A program made the translations under genes and the position numbers. Below, one piece after another: positions 35,707 through 44,685 of a DNA stretch of 64,000 bases (its first letter is position 1; every line of letters starts with the position of its first letter). Below the pieces are notes generated by a model. The model was not told the DNA's origin and did not search any database. It saw only the letters and a program-made list of their open reading frames with translations. The DNA is taken from the NCBI RefSeq assembly GCF_003332825.1, contig NZ_QIRF01000003.1:310001-374000 (forward strand), given 5' to 3'. The DNA is from Dyella sp. C9 (GTDB taxonomy: Bacteria > Pseudomonadota > Gammaproteobacteria > Xanthomonadales > Rhodanobacteraceae).

Positions 35707-36384
35707 ATGCTGTTCTCCGATCCCGTATCCGCGCCGGCCGAAACCCTGGTGGCCTCATTGCGCGACTACCCCGAGTGGCATCGCGGTCGCGAGCGCTACG
35801 GCGTGTGGATCGTGCCGGTGGTCCAGCCGGCGCTGCTGGCGTACATCGACGAGGTGCGCCGACAGTTGCAGGACCTGCTGCATCCGTGCCCCGAGCGACA
35901 GCCACACCTCACGCTGTTCGTCTGCGGGTTTGATCAGCCTGTGCGCACCTACGACGACGACTTCGTGGCGATGCAGCTGCAGCAGCAGGTCGCGCGGCTG
36001 CAAGCCGGTGCGGGGAGCGCCTGCGCCTTGCCCCTGGCGAGGCCGGACAGCTTTGCCAGTGCGGCTTTCATTCCGGTGGGCGACCCCGAGGGCCGGCTGG
36101 CCGCATGGCGTGCAACGCTGCGCGCGGCGGGCAGGGAGGTACGCCAGGCGGCCTACGTGCCGCACATCACGCTGGGGTTGTACCGGCGATGCGTGGCGGC
36201 CTCCGAGATCCGCGCGCGATTGGGTGCACTGCAGGCGCCGGATCCATGGCTGGCGGTGGAACAACTGCACTACGCCACCTACCTGGCACGCAGCCAGTTT
36301 GGCGCGCTGCACGCCCATCATCGGGTGATGCTGGATGCACAGATACGGAGCAGTGCCGTAGCGGGCCCCTGCACGGCACGGTGA
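35707..36384 (+). CDS. 2H phosphoesterase superfamily protein (2'-5' RNA ligase-like)
   Basis: 225 residues. Two HxT motifs define the 2H superfamily: HLTLF at His67 and HITLG at His153, each preceded by proline. It may hydrolyse or ligate 2'-5' or cyclic phosphates of RNA or nucleotides. It differs from the second 2H protein at 37630-38226 in length and in the sequence around the motifs, so the two are not recent copies. It has no signal peptide and is oriented against the Spy-like gene. Confidence 0.85.
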   Translation: MLFSDPVSAPAETLVASLRDYPEWHRGRERYGVWIVPVVQPALLAYIDEVRRQLQDLLHPCPERQPHLTLFVCGFDQPVRTYDDDFVAMQLQQQVARLQAGAGSACALPLARPDSFASAAFIPVGDPEGRLAAWRATLRAAGREVRQAAYVPHITLGLYRRCVAASEIRARLGALQAPDPWLAVEQLHYATYLARSQFGALHAHHRVMLDAQIRSSAVAGPCTAR

Positions 36385-36409
36385 AGTCCACCGTGCCGCG
36401 CATCGTTGC

Positions 36410-36946
36410 TCAGCCGCCTGCCGCCGAGGAGGCACTGGCCGGCGCGCTGCCCTTGCCACCCCTGCGCGGGCCCGGGCCCTTCTTCGGGCCGCCCCCGGGG
36501 TTGCGATACATGGTGTCGGCGATCTGCTTCTGGTCAGGCGACAGCACGGCATAGAGATCGCTGAAGGACGAAGCCAGCTTCTTCATGTTGTCCGCGTGCG
36601 TCTGGGTGAGGTCCGCGTAGGACTTCATCGCGTCCACCGCATTCATGGTGGACAGCTTCTGCGCGCGATCGCGGAACGCCTGGGCCGCCGCGCGCGCGTT
36701 GTCGCGCATGGTCTGCGCGAAGGCGTCCCACTGCTTGCCCTGCTGGTCGGTGATCTTCAGCTGCGCGTGCAGGTCGGCGATGCGGCGCTCCACGGCGTCG
36801 GCATGCTTCTGCCCGTGGTCCTTGGTGGAGGCCGGTGTGGAGGTCGGCAACGTTTGCGACGTGCCCTGCTGGGCCCATGCAGGCGCCGCCACCAGCGCGA
36901 ACGAGATCAGCGCGGGCAGGGTCAGGCTACGTAGAGAGGTTTTCAT
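36410..36946 (-). CDS. Spy/CpxP-like periplasmic protein (LTXXQ family)
   Basis: 178 residues with a signal peptide (1-25, ending PAWAQ). The mature part is mainly helical: DAVERRIADLHAQLKITDQQGKQW (an LTXXQ-like motif) near 50-73, and the second motif LSPDQKQIADTMY near 134-146. The C-terminal tail (147-178) is rich in glycine, proline, lysine and arginine. Family members are chaperones or sensors of periplasmic and metal stress. It is co-oriented with the His/Pro-rich gene at 36983 and could be transcribed with it. Confidence 0.85.
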   Translation of the reverse strand: MKTSLRSLTLPALISFALVAAPAWAQQGTSQTLPTSTPASTKDHGQKHADAVERRIADLHAQLKITDQQGKQWDAFAQTMRDNARAAAQAFRDRAQKLSTMNAVDAMKSYADLTQTHADNMKKLASSFSDLYAVLSPDQKQIADTMYRNPGGGPKKGPGPRRGGKGSAPASASSAAGG

Positions 36947-36982
36947 CGTCGGTTTTTCCTTGGAAAGGAGGCGAACGGATGC

Positions 36983-37309
36983 TCAATAGCCGTTGTTGTC
37001 GTAATACACCACGCCCGGCGGCGGTGGCGGTGGCGGCTGGGTATAGACCACCGTGGGCGGTGGCTGTGGCGTGGTGGAGCCGACGATCGCGGCCCCCGCC
37101 GCCACGCCCAGCAGCGCACCGGCCACAACGGCGCCGGAATCGTCGTGATAGTGATCGTGGTGATAGTCGTAGTGATGCGGAGGCGGCGGAGGCGGCGGGC
37201 CATGATGGTGGTACTGCGCCATGGCTGTCGCCGGCAATGCCATCCAGGTGGCAGCGAGGCAGATCGCCGTGAGCTTGTGATGCAGCGACAGGTGCGAGTT
37301 GCGGTTCAT
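36983..37309 (-). CDS. Exported His/Pro-rich glycine-zipper protein
   Basis: 108 residues with a signal peptide (1-31, ending TAMAQ). The mature chain has a His-Tyr-Asp-Pro-rich block (YHHHG, a run of seven prolines, HHYDYHHDHYHDD), then a glycine-zipper-like hydrophobic stretch GAVVAGALLGVAAGAAIVG (about 58-76), and a second poly-proline tail ending VVYYDNNGY. The histidine clusters could bind metal ions. GAGGGA precedes ATG 37309. The function is unknown. It lies 36 bases upstream of the Spy-like gene, a family linked elsewhere to zinc and envelope stress. Confidence 0.8.
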   Translation of the reverse strand: MNRNSHLSLHHKLTAICLAATWMALPATAMAQYHHHGPPPPPPPHHYDYHHDHYHDDSGAVVAGALLGVAAGAAIVGSTTPQPPPTVVYTQPPPPPPPGVVYYDNNGY

Positions 37310-37629
37310 CGAATTCCCTCCGGCTTTGCGGCGGCGGTGTTGCGCAACCCAGAGCCTATGGCCGCTTGTGTGCACGGCGACACAATGCGACATGGTGGTG
37401 CCGTCGACGCTTTGGCGACGGTTTGCTTATGTCAGCAGCGCGTGAGGAAGTTGGTACGGAACAGTGAGGAAAGGGGCCTGACGTCAACATTCCTGGGAAA
37501 CCATCGTGTTCCTCGGCGCGGCCGTCATGCATGGCGCCAGGTGTCTACGTGCTGCCCGCGCAGACGATGCCGGTCCTGCGCTCTACAATGCCGGGCTCGC
37601 GTCAAGTTTGGTCGTACACGGTTCCCAGC
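37310..37629. other. Intergenic region between divergent genes
   Basis: 320 bases between the His/Pro-rich gene (minus) and the ThpR-like gene (plus). TACAAT at 37584-37589 may be the -10 box of the ThpR-like gene. I see no clear -35 box and no supported small gene. Confidence 0.4.
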
Positions 37630-38226
37630 ATGCCCAGGTCATCCCACTCCCCCGGTTCACAACAACTGGATCTGCTTGGCGGCGGCCAGCCAGCACAGAT
37701 CCATCGCCTGTTCTTTGCGCTGCTCCCTGACGATGCCGTGGCCCGGCAGATCGAGACCGCAGCCGCCGCTGCCGCCCTGGCGCAGCAGTTGCGAGCGCGC
37801 ATGATCCGCCCTTCGCGCTACCACCTCACGCTGCATTTCCTGGGGGATCATCCGCAGCTGCGCACGGATATCGTGAATGCTGCAATCGATGCAGCCGGCA
37901 AGGTACGCGGCGGGCCGTTCGAACTGCTGCTGGACTCCGCGTCGGCCTTCCACGGTCGCGAGCCGCCTTGCGTGCTGCGATGCGAGCAGACGCCGGCTGC
38001 CCTGCAGACCCTTTGGCAGGATCTGAGGCATGCGCTCACGCTGGCAGGCGCGGGCATGCATGTGTCGCGCAGCTTCACCCCGCATGTCACCTATGCGTAC
38101 AGCCGGTCGGCCTTGCCGCAGGCCGTGGCCATTGAACCCGTGTGCTGGCGGGTGGACGGATTCGCGCTGCTGCACAGCGTGGTGGGTGGCGGCGAGTACC
38201 GTATCCTCGATCGCTGGCGCCTATAG
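37630..38226 (+). CDS. thpR: RNA 2',3'-cyclic phosphodiesterase (ThpR/LigT-like)
   Basis: 198 residues. The two HxT motifs are YHLTLHFLG (His65) and PHVTYAY (His152); the first with its HFLG extension is characteristic of ThpR/LigT. It hydrolyses 2',3'-cyclic phosphates to 2'-phosphates and can ligate tRNA halves in vitro. The fold starts at IHRLFFALLPDD near residue 24, so the first 20 residues are an extra tail. ATG 37630 is the nearest start that keeps the fold; a longer frame extends upstream without a ribosome-binding site. Confidence 0.9.
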   Translation: MPRSSHSPGSQQLDLLGGGQPAQIHRLFFALLPDDAVARQIETAAAAAALAQQLRARMIRPSRYHLTLHFLGDHPQLRTDIVNAAIDAAGKVRGGPFELLLDSASAFHGREPPCVLRCEQTPAALQTLWQDLRHALTLAGAGMHVSRSFTPHVTYAYSRSALPQAVAIEPVCWRVDGFALLHSVVGGGEYRILDRWRL

Positions 38227-38264
38227 CCGACCTGAGCCGCGCCGCCGGCGGTCGGCCATCCGCT

Positions 38265-40397
38265 TCACTGCGTATCGAAGCTGTCCGTCGACCTGGCGAT
38301 ATAGGGCGCCAGCGCGGATTCGTCATCGCGCAGCGCATTGCGCAGTTGCAGGAGATGGGCCAGTGCGGGCTGGCAGCTGGCGCGCGCGCCTTGCAGGGCC
38401 CGCGAGGCAAGCACGATGGCCCGCTCCACGGCATGATCAGCGACCTTCCATCGCGCGGCAGCGGGCGTGTCGTACAGCTCGGCCAGCGCTTGTACGGCCA
38501 GTTGCAATGCGGCATGCACCGCAGGCGGAAGCTCGGCGTGCTGCATGTCGCGGCGAAGCTCGATGAGCGCGCGACCACAGTCGTGCACGGCCAGTCCCCA
38601 GGCCATGAGGCTGCGCGATTCCTCGCTGCCATGTCTGGTGTGCTGGACGATCTGGTGGAACAGGTCGCGGTTGGCGCTTTCGAACGCGTAGAGCAGGCCC
38701 TGCATGGGCGCGGTGGCTGCCTGTTGCACCTGTCGCCGCAGCTGGTGCATCTGTCGCTGCCACAGCCAGCGTGTGCCGATTACGGCGGGCATGAGCATGA
38801 AGGCCATACCGGTGACCATCAGTCCGAACAGCGAAGCCAGCGTCTCATTGAGGAAATGTTCGGGGCTGTACACCATCGGGTTCTTGAGCGCGAGGGTCAG
38901 CACGAATCCCAGTGTGTACCCCGCGCCCACGCCCGGCAGGGTGGCGTTGCGGGTGGACAGGTAGGGTCCGATCATCATCAGCGGCAGGCTGCCGAGCACG
39001 AGCATGGTGAAGCCGTCGCTGCCGGGAAGCAGGCTGAACGCGGTGACGTAGGACGCGACGGCACCCAGTGCGAAGCCGCCAAACGTGTAGGCGGTGACGG
39101 TGACAGGGGCGGCAGAGGTGGCCAGCAGCCCGCTGAACAGCGTGCCCAGCAGCATGGCGGTGGTGGCCGAGGGCCAGTCCGTGGCCAGCCAGAACACCGA
39201 CAGGCCCAGCATGGCGAGGAAGGTGCGGGCCACGGCAAACAGCGGGGCGACACGATCGTTGGAGCGGCGGAACGCCACGCGCTCCACCGTGCCACGCGCG
39301 CCGTGTGTTTCGCGCAGTGCGGCCTCCAGCGAGGCGAAGTCACTCAGTTCGCTGGCGAAGCGCTTCAACAGGGTGGCGCCGCTGTCGAATTCGCGCAAAA
39401 GCCCGGGCTCCTGGCGCAAGGTCGCACGCAGCTGCACGGCAAGCGGTGGCAGCCGTTCCTGGCATGCGTCCAGGCGGGTTGCCAGTGCACGGGGCGCGAG
39501 CGGATCTACGGCCGTGAGCGCATCACTCACCGGGGCGTAAAGCTGTACGAGTGCGCGGGCTGTGCGCCCGTGGTGGTTGCGTTCCAGCCGGCCGACAAGG
39601 TGATGCAGTGATTGCAGGCTGGTCGCGGCGGCCATGTAGCGAAGGTTCAACAGCCGCATGCGACTGCTGCGCGCGCGAGTCTCGGCGTCCTCGAAGATCA
39701 CCGACGAGCGCAGGTCTTCCAGCTGCACGGCGGCGCGCACGCTGCGCATATGGGCCTGTTCAAGCTGTGTACGGGGGATGCTTCCCAGCAGGCTGTCGCG
39801 CGCGAACGCCATGAAGTGTTCGTAGTGCTCGTGCTCGGTGCGCTGCAGCACTTCGCGCAGGCGTTCCGGCCAGACGATGTCGCTGACCAGTGCGGCCACC
39901 AGGATGCCCAGCATCACCTCGCTGACACGCAGCATGGCCGTGTCGAACACGCGGTACGGATCGTCGATCGCCGGCAGTGCCACCACCGCGGCGGTGTAGC
40001 CGGCGAGCACGAAACCGTAGGACATGAAGTTGCGGTAGAGCACGGCGCCGCCCGAGCACAGCCCCACCCACAACGAGAGGCTGAACAGGAACAGCTCGCG
40101 CTGCTGCGGAAAGGCCGCCATCAGCAGCAGCGCGAACAGGCTCCCCGCCAGCGTGCCGATGGCGCGGTAGAAACTCTTGGCGAGCACCATGCCGCGCTGC
40201 GGGTGCATCACGATGGCCACCGTGATCATCGCGGTGGCGGGCTGCTGCAGCTGAAACTCCATCGACAGCCACGCCGTGAGATAGAGCGCCAGCACGCACT
40301 TGAACACGAACGCCCACGCCTGGCGCTCTCCGGCGAAGAACGAGGCCATGCGCGAACGCATCCGCGTCGCCGGGCGATCCATGGGCACCGGAATCAT
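38265..40397 (-). CDS. FUSC-family inner-membrane transporter (AaeB/YccS-like)
   Basis: 710 residues with two membrane blocks: the first about six helices at residues 25-185, the second at about 400-525, each followed by a cytoplasmic helical domain. The layout and the RTFLAMLGLSVFWLATDWPS start of the second block fit the FUSC/AaeB group, which exports aromatic acids such as hydroxybenzoates or is of unknown substrate. AaeB normally works with a membrane-fusion protein AaeA. No such gene is adjacent, so this may be a YccS-type protein instead. ATG 40397 is used; ATG 40382 is an alternative. Confidence 0.9.
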   Translation of the reverse strand: MIPVPMDRPATRMRSRMASFFAGERQAWAFVFKCVLALYLTAWLSMEFQLQQPATAMITVAIVMHPQRGMVLAKSFYRAIGTLAGSLFALLLMAAFPQQRELFLFSLSLWVGLCSGGAVLYRNFMSYGFVLAGYTAAVVALPAIDDPYRVFDTAMLRVSEVMLGILVAALVSDIVWPERLREVLQRTEHEHYEHFMAFARDSLLGSIPRTQLEQAHMRSVRAAVQLEDLRSSVIFEDAETRARSSRMRLLNLRYMAAATSLQSLHHLVGRLERNHHGRTARALVQLYAPVSDALTAVDPLAPRALATRLDACQERLPPLAVQLRATLRQEPGLLREFDSGATLLKRFASELSDFASLEAALRETHGARGTVERVAFRRSNDRVAPLFAVARTFLAMLGLSVFWLATDWPSATTAMLLGTLFSGLLATSAAPVTVTAYTFGGFALGAVASYVTAFSLLPGSDGFTMLVLGSLPLMMIGPYLSTRNATLPGVGAGYTLGFVLTLALKNPMVYSPEHFLNETLASLFGLMVTGMAFMLMPAVIGTRWLWQRQMHQLRRQVQQAATAPMQGLLYAFESANRDLFHQIVQHTRHGSEESRSLMAWGLAVHDCGRALIELRRDMQHAELPPAVHAALQLAVQALAELYDTPAAARWKVADHAVERAIVLASRALQGARASCQPALAHLLQLRNALRDDESALAPYIARSTDSFDTQ

Positions 40398-40558
40398 CGT
40401 GTCCCTGCTGTTGGAAGGAAATGGAGGAGCAGGGAAGCGAGCGATGCCGCACGGTGGCCGTGCGGCATCAGTATCGCGACACCCGTGGGCAAGCGGCGTT
40501 GCGCGGGGCCTGGCTGCCTGGCCGCCGCCGGCGTGCGGCTACGGGCAGCGGCGTGGGA

Positions 40559-41077
40559 TCAGCCCTGGACCTGGTATTCCTCGATCTGCCCGCGGGCGAT
40601 GCCGATCAGCGCGAGCTTCTTCAGGCTGTTCACGCGCTGCGAAAGCGCCGACACGGGCGTCTTGGCGGGGTCGATCGGCGTGCGGGACGATGCGACCAGT
40701 CGCGTGCCATCGCAGATCGTGAGGGTCATGGACACGCGTGCCTGGGCGCCGCTCGTCGCGCTGTCCTTGGCCGGCGCGGCGCAATAGGCGTCGTCACGCG
40801 GCTTTTCGCCGTTACCCAGTTCCACGACCAGACGTGGCGCGGTCAGGCCGGAAGTGCCAACGGTCGTTGCGTTGGGAATAGCCTGGGCGATCTGTGCGTT
40901 GGTGGCATCGGGCAGGGCGCCCCGCACTTCGACAGGCAACGTGGGCATGGCCTTTTTCCAGTGGTCCACGGTGTCGTTGGAGCTGGCCCAGCGCGCATCG
41001 ACGGTGGCGTGGCAGCCGGCCAGCGCGAACGTGGCGGCGACAAGGGCGAAGGCGGTCAAACGGGAATGAGCATGCAT
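40559..41077 (-). CDS. Hypothetical lipoprotein
   Basis: 172 residues with a lipobox FALAGC (cysteine at 22), so it is lipid-anchored in the envelope. The mature part has no motif I recognise: a central disordered region rich in alanine, then RVSMTLTICDGTRLVASS and a C-terminal helix LSQRVNSLKKLALIGIARGQIEEY. It lies upstream of the FUSC gene in the same direction, with 161 bases between, and could belong to that unit. Confidence 0.78.
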   Translation of the reverse strand: MHAHSRLTAFALVAATFALAGCHATVDARWASSNDTVDHWKKAMPTLPVEVRGALPDATNAQIAQAIPNATTVGTSGLTAPRLVVELGNGEKPRDDAYCAAPAKDSATSGAQARVSMTLTICDGTRLVASSRTPIDPAKTPVSALSQRVNSLKKLALIGIARGQIEEYQVQG

Positions 41078-41513
41078 GGTGTTGTTCTCTTGGGGCAGTT
41101 GGGGCGTGGCGGGCGCCGCGCGAAAGGCGCATCAGCCCACCGGGCGGCGCAGGGCCCCGGAAGCAGGTGATGCGGTTGTGATGGGGCCTGCGATGCAGTG
41201 GCGCCTGCGCTATGCGTGGGCGCGTGGTGCGATGCGTGGCAAACGGGCGGCGTGATCAGTGCTTGGCTGGGCCGCGCCTGTTGCGGCTATCCCGTCGGGA
41301 CGTCGATGCGAACGGGCGAGGGACGGGCGGCATGTCGCGCCGGTGCGGGCGCCATGCGTTCGGTGCACCGCGGGTGTCGTGCGGTGAAAGCAGAAACGGT
41401 CATTGCCTGAAGGTGCGGGGATCTGCGAGGGGCGCCAGTGTCACGGAATCGTCTTCCGCGATAAATCACTTGCGGTGACCTTCACTCGGTCCTGGCCGTC
41501 CCCAATGCGTCGT
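41078..41513. other. Intergenic region with no supported gene
   Basis: 436 bases between the lipoprotein start and the end of the LysR gene. Short plus-strand frames here have no ribosome-binding site or family features. I see no repeat or strong hairpin. It should hold the promoter of the lipoprotein gene. Confidence 0.45.
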
Positions 41514-42443
41514 TCAGTCCGTTGGGGCGGTGTCCGGCTCCCACGGCGCACCGTCGCCCCAGTGCTCCACCACCAGGTCGATGAAGGCGCGCGTACGCGG
41601 GGTGAGGTGCCGCTTGCTCGGATAGACCAGCCGTATCGGGTCCGGCGGCGGACGGAAGGGCTGCAACACTTCCACCAGGGTGCCGGCGCGCAGGTCGTCA
41701 CCCACGATGTAATTAGCCAGGTAGGCCAGGCCGAATCCGGCCAGCGCCGATTCGCGCATGGCCTCGGAGCTGTCGATGTTCATGCGTCCCGGGCCCTCGT
41801 AGAGATACGGGCCCTGTTCGGTCTGCAGTCGCCACGGGCGGGGGCGCTCGGCGTTGAGGTACACGATGGTGTCGTGCCGGGCCAAATCGTCGGGCGTCCG
41901 TGGCGTGCCACGCTGCGCGAGGTATTCGGGCGATGCGCAAACGACGAACTGCTGCCATGCCACCGTGCGCGTCAGTATCTGCGAGTCGTCCTTGGGGGCG
42001 CCGATGCGCACTGCGATGTCGAAGCCTTCCTCGATCAGGTCCACGAAACGGTCGGTGAACCACAACTCCGTGCGCAGCTCCGGCCATTGCTTAAGGTAGG
42101 CGTGGATCAGCGGCATGATGTGGCGCTGGCCGAACGAGGGTGGCGTCATCAGCTTCAGCGTGCCGGTGGGGCGGCTGCGCCGCAGCGCCATGGTGGCGTC
42201 CACGTCTTCCAGCTCTTCGAGGATCTGCCGCCAGCGCTCGTAGACCACCGCCCCTTCGTCGGTGAGGCTGAGCTTGCGCGTGGTGCGATGGAGCAGCCGC
42301 ACGCCCAGTTGGCTCTCCAGTCGCGCAATGCTCTTGCCTACCGCGGAGCGCGTCAGGCCAAGTCCGCTGGCGGCAGCGGTGAAGCTGCCGGATCGCACTG
42401 CCGCGACAAACGCAGCGATGTCGCCGAATCGATAGGGTTCCAT
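41514..42443 (-). CDS. LysR-family transcriptional regulator
   Basis: 309 residues. The N-terminal winged helix-turn-helix (about 8-65) is FGDIAAFVAAVRSGSFTAAASGLGLTRSAVGKSIARLE, followed by the linker helix and the periplasmic-binding-type effector domain (about 90-300). It belongs by sequence style to the CrgA/AaeR-like group. The target is unclear. The FUSC/AaeB-like gene lies 1.1 kb downstream in the same direction, and AaeR-AaeB is a known pairing, but here the distance and an intervening gene weaken the link. Confidence 0.93.
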   Translation of the reverse strand: MEPYRFGDIAAFVAAVRSGSFTAAASGLGLTRSAVGKSIARLESQLGVRLLHRTTRKLSLTDEGAVVYERWRQILEELEDVDATMALRRSRPTGTLKLMTPPSFGQRHIMPLIHAYLKQWPELRTELWFTDRFVDLIEEGFDIAVRIGAPKDDSQILTRTVAWQQFVVCASPEYLAQRGTPRTPDDLARHDTIVYLNAERPRPWRLQTEQGPYLYEGPGRMNIDSSEAMRESALAGFGLAYLANYIVGDDLRAGTLVEVLQPFRPPPDPIRLVYPSKRHLTPRTRAFIDLVVEHWGDGAPWEPDTAPTD

Positions 42444-42671
42444 GTTCGCCGTAATCGTGGTCGTAGGTGCGCCGACAAGGCGCCGGCTTCAACCCGCTTT
42501 CAAAGGAGCAGCGCGCACGGGAGGCTCCGTTGCGCGAAGACTGCATTCTAGCGGCGACGGTGAGCGTGATGGATGAACGGCCGCTTCGCGGGGCGGTCAT
42601 GGCGTACATGACGCTTCGGCAGACAAGGGGCATCCGCCTATGGCGGCGGTACGATCAGATAGGCCCCAACG

Positions 42672-42703
42672 GCGAGCGGCCCGGCCGAAGTCGAGCCGCT
42701 CGC
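42672..42703 (-). terminator. Hairpin after the small exported helical protein gene
   Basis: A 9-bp perfect stem, GCGAGCGGC with GCCGCTCGC, starting 19 bases after the stop at 42722 on the minus strand. No U-run. Confidence 0.45.
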
Positions 42704-42721
42704 GCCCTGCGTTTGGGGGGG

Positions 42722-43072
42722 TCAGAAGCCGTTACGCTGATAGTGAATACGATCACTGTCGTCATTCAGTGAGCGGTTGAGGTGCTGTTGCTCCTGCGCG
42801 GTCAGGTGGCCGCCATGCTCGGCCTCGTCGCGCATTTCGCGGGCAGCGATGTTGGCGTCCTGTCGCTCATCACGGAAGGCCTGTTGCGCATTGATCTGGC
42901 CGTCTGCGATGCCGGCCTCGATACGGTTCTGCTGGTTGGCCAGGCGCTGGTTCACCTGGTTGATGCGGCCATGGCCGGGGATATAGATCGGGGCGACCTG
43001 GGCCGAGGCCGTGGCACTGGCCAGTGCGGCGACCAGGGCGAAGGCCATCATGCTGTAGTGGGTGTTCTTCAT
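42722..43072 (-). CDS. Small exported helical protein
   Basis: 116 residues with a signal peptide (1-24, ending ASAQ). The mature protein is charged and glutamine/asparagine-rich, predicted largely helical: NQVNQRLANQQNRIEAGIADGQINAQQAFRDERQDANI and a tail LTAQEQQHLNRSLNDDSDRIHYQRNG. The two LTAQE/INAQQA segments look like a short internal repeat; such small proteins are common in Xanthomonadaceae and have no known role. GAGGAG lies before ATG 43072. The short lysine-poor tail and the LTxxQ-like element suggest kinship with Spy-type proteins, which I hold weakly. Confidence 0.8.
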   Translation of the reverse strand: MKNTHYSMMAFALVAALASATASAQVAPIYIPGHGRINQVNQRLANQQNRIEAGIADGQINAQQAFRDERQDANIAAREMRDEAEHGGHLTAQEQQHLNRSLNDDSDRIHYQRNGF

Positions 43073-43553
43073 GAGCGTGGCTCCTCGTCGATGTGATGGA
43101 GTGCGTGTGCGGACTCGTCGCCATCTTTGTGATGGAGGATTCGCACCGGAGAGCGGAAGCCGAAACGTGGCGGAGGGGTGGGACGCGCCGTCCAAGCCAT
43201 GCGTCGGTGAGCTGACGTGCTCAGGTTCGCGCAGCTCCCATCACCGGGTTTGCCAATTCGCACGCAAGCGCTGTCGGTGTTGGCGGGAATTCAGCCTGGC
43301 TTTCCGCTGCGCCGGATAACGCACGCTTGTCGGCAAGAGCGGCGAAAGTGGTGAGTGTGGCGCGGCCGCACCAGCGATGCGGTCAATGAAGTCGCTGGTG
43401 CGGGCAGGCAACGATCATGTGGGCCCCATCGAACACTGGCTCGGTGCAAGGCGCGCGCCCTGGTCATGATGGGTGCGCCGCATGCTTCCAGTCATGCGGC
43501 CATCAGGGCAACGCACCCCATCCCTGGCCGAGGGATGGGGTGCCTGCCGTGCG
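43073..43553. other. Intergenic region with no supported gene
   Basis: 481 bases upstream of the small helical protein gene and after the M14 stop. It holds the strong hairpin at 43513-43543. I see no other conserved signal. Confidence 0.45.
43513..43543 (-). terminator. Long perfect hairpin after the M14 peptidase gene
   Basis: A 13-bp perfect stem, GCACCCCATCCCT with AGGGATGGGGTGC, and a 5-base loop, 10 bases after the M14 stop. No U-run follows, so it may be a terminator or a stabilising 3' structure. Confidence 0.65.
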
Positions 43554-44471
43554 TCAGCGATGCGCCAGCGCGTAGTCCAGCGCGGCGCGCACGGCAGCGA
43601 CCTGGGCGTCGTTGCATTGCTGTGGCGTGGCGCGCGGGCTGTCGGGGTAAACCTCGGTGGTGGTGGCATAACGCGCGTTGGTGATGCCAGCGCACAGGCT
43701 CCATTGCTTGACGGGGAACTTGATGACGCCGGGCAACAGCAGCGGTGCCCCGATGATCTCGCCCTTCGCATCGGCCTCCGCGATGTGCGTCACCTTGGCC
43801 ACGGCATCGATCACGGCCTGCTGGAACGCAGGCAGGGGATGGTGTTCGTCGTCGACCAGATAGAAGCCGTCCGGGATCTCACCGGGCACAAACGGCTTGC
43901 CATCGCGGGCAGCCAGGGCAGGGCGAAACTCCGATTCGTCCGAATCGGTGGTTTCGTGCAGGTCGATATGCACCAACGTGCTGTCGCGCAACGGCTCCAG
44001 CAGATCCACCAATGCCGCTGATTCGCCCGCTGGGCTGTCCTTGCGAAAATTGCGGTTGGGGTCGAGCGCATCGGGGTTCCAGCGATGGATGCGCTCATAG
44101 GCCCAAGGGCTGACGCAAGGCACTACCAGCAGGTTCGCGCGCCCTGCGTAGTCCAGGCCGTGATGTTGCACGAACTGAAGCGCGCCATGCACGCCGCTGG
44201 TTTCGTAGCCATGCACGCCACCCGTCACCACCAGCACCGGGAGGGCTTCGTCCCAGTCCCGATTACGGATGGCCAGCAAGGGGTAGTGCTCGTCGCCGTA
44301 GTCCAGGACGCCGTACTCGACCACGTCGAAATGGTCGCGAAGCCGCTCGATGACACTCAATACGTCCTGCGCGTAGCTGCGCTGCCGGACCTGCGTCGCG
44401 AGCCATGCCGCGCGCTCCGTCGCGCCCCAGGGTTGTCCTGGCGTACCGATGGGATAGAAAGCCTCAGTCAT
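43554..44471 (-). CDS. M14-family zinc carboxypeptidase-like protein
   Basis: 305 residues. The metallocarboxypeptidase zinc motif HxxE is GGVHGYETSG (His87, Glu90); the third ligand His172 is in LVHIDLHETTD, and DPNRNF (137-142) supplies the substrate-binding arginine. The C-terminal Glu of the family would be in TEVYPDS. No signal peptide, so it is cytoplasmic; M14 relatives of this size include succinylglutamate desuccinylase-like and murein tripeptide amidase-like enzymes. The natural substrate is not evident. ATG 44471 is chosen over a longer frame without a ribosome-binding site. Confidence 0.88.
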   Translation of the reverse strand: MTEAFYPIGTPGQPWGATERAAWLATQVRQRSYAQDVLSVIERLRDHFDVVEYGVLDYGDEHYPLLAIRNRDWDEALPVLVVTGGVHGYETSGVHGALQFVQHHGLDYAGRANLLVVPCVSPWAYERIHRWNPDALDPNRNFRKDSPAGESAALVDLLEPLRDSTLVHIDLHETTDSDESEFRPALAARDGKPFVPGEIPDGFYLVDDEHHPLPAFQQAVIDAVAKVTHIAEADAKGEIIGAPLLLPGVIKFPVKQWSLCAGITNARYATTTEVYPDSPRATPQQCNDAQVAAVRAALDYALAHR

Positions 44472-44685
44472 GATGAAGTCGTCGCCTTGAAGTCGGCGTA
44501 CTCTATCACCCGCCCGCGTCCAGGCGACCGCCAGCAACGTGCCCGGGCCAGTCAGCAAGCAGCGCGACTGCCAACGCATGACTTCGCTTGCTGTGTGACG
44601 GTTTTGCGTCGAGACAGACATTGCGACAGGTGTCGGGTTGGCCGCCAGGCAGGGCACGCCTAGCGCATTCGCTGCAGGAAGCAGG

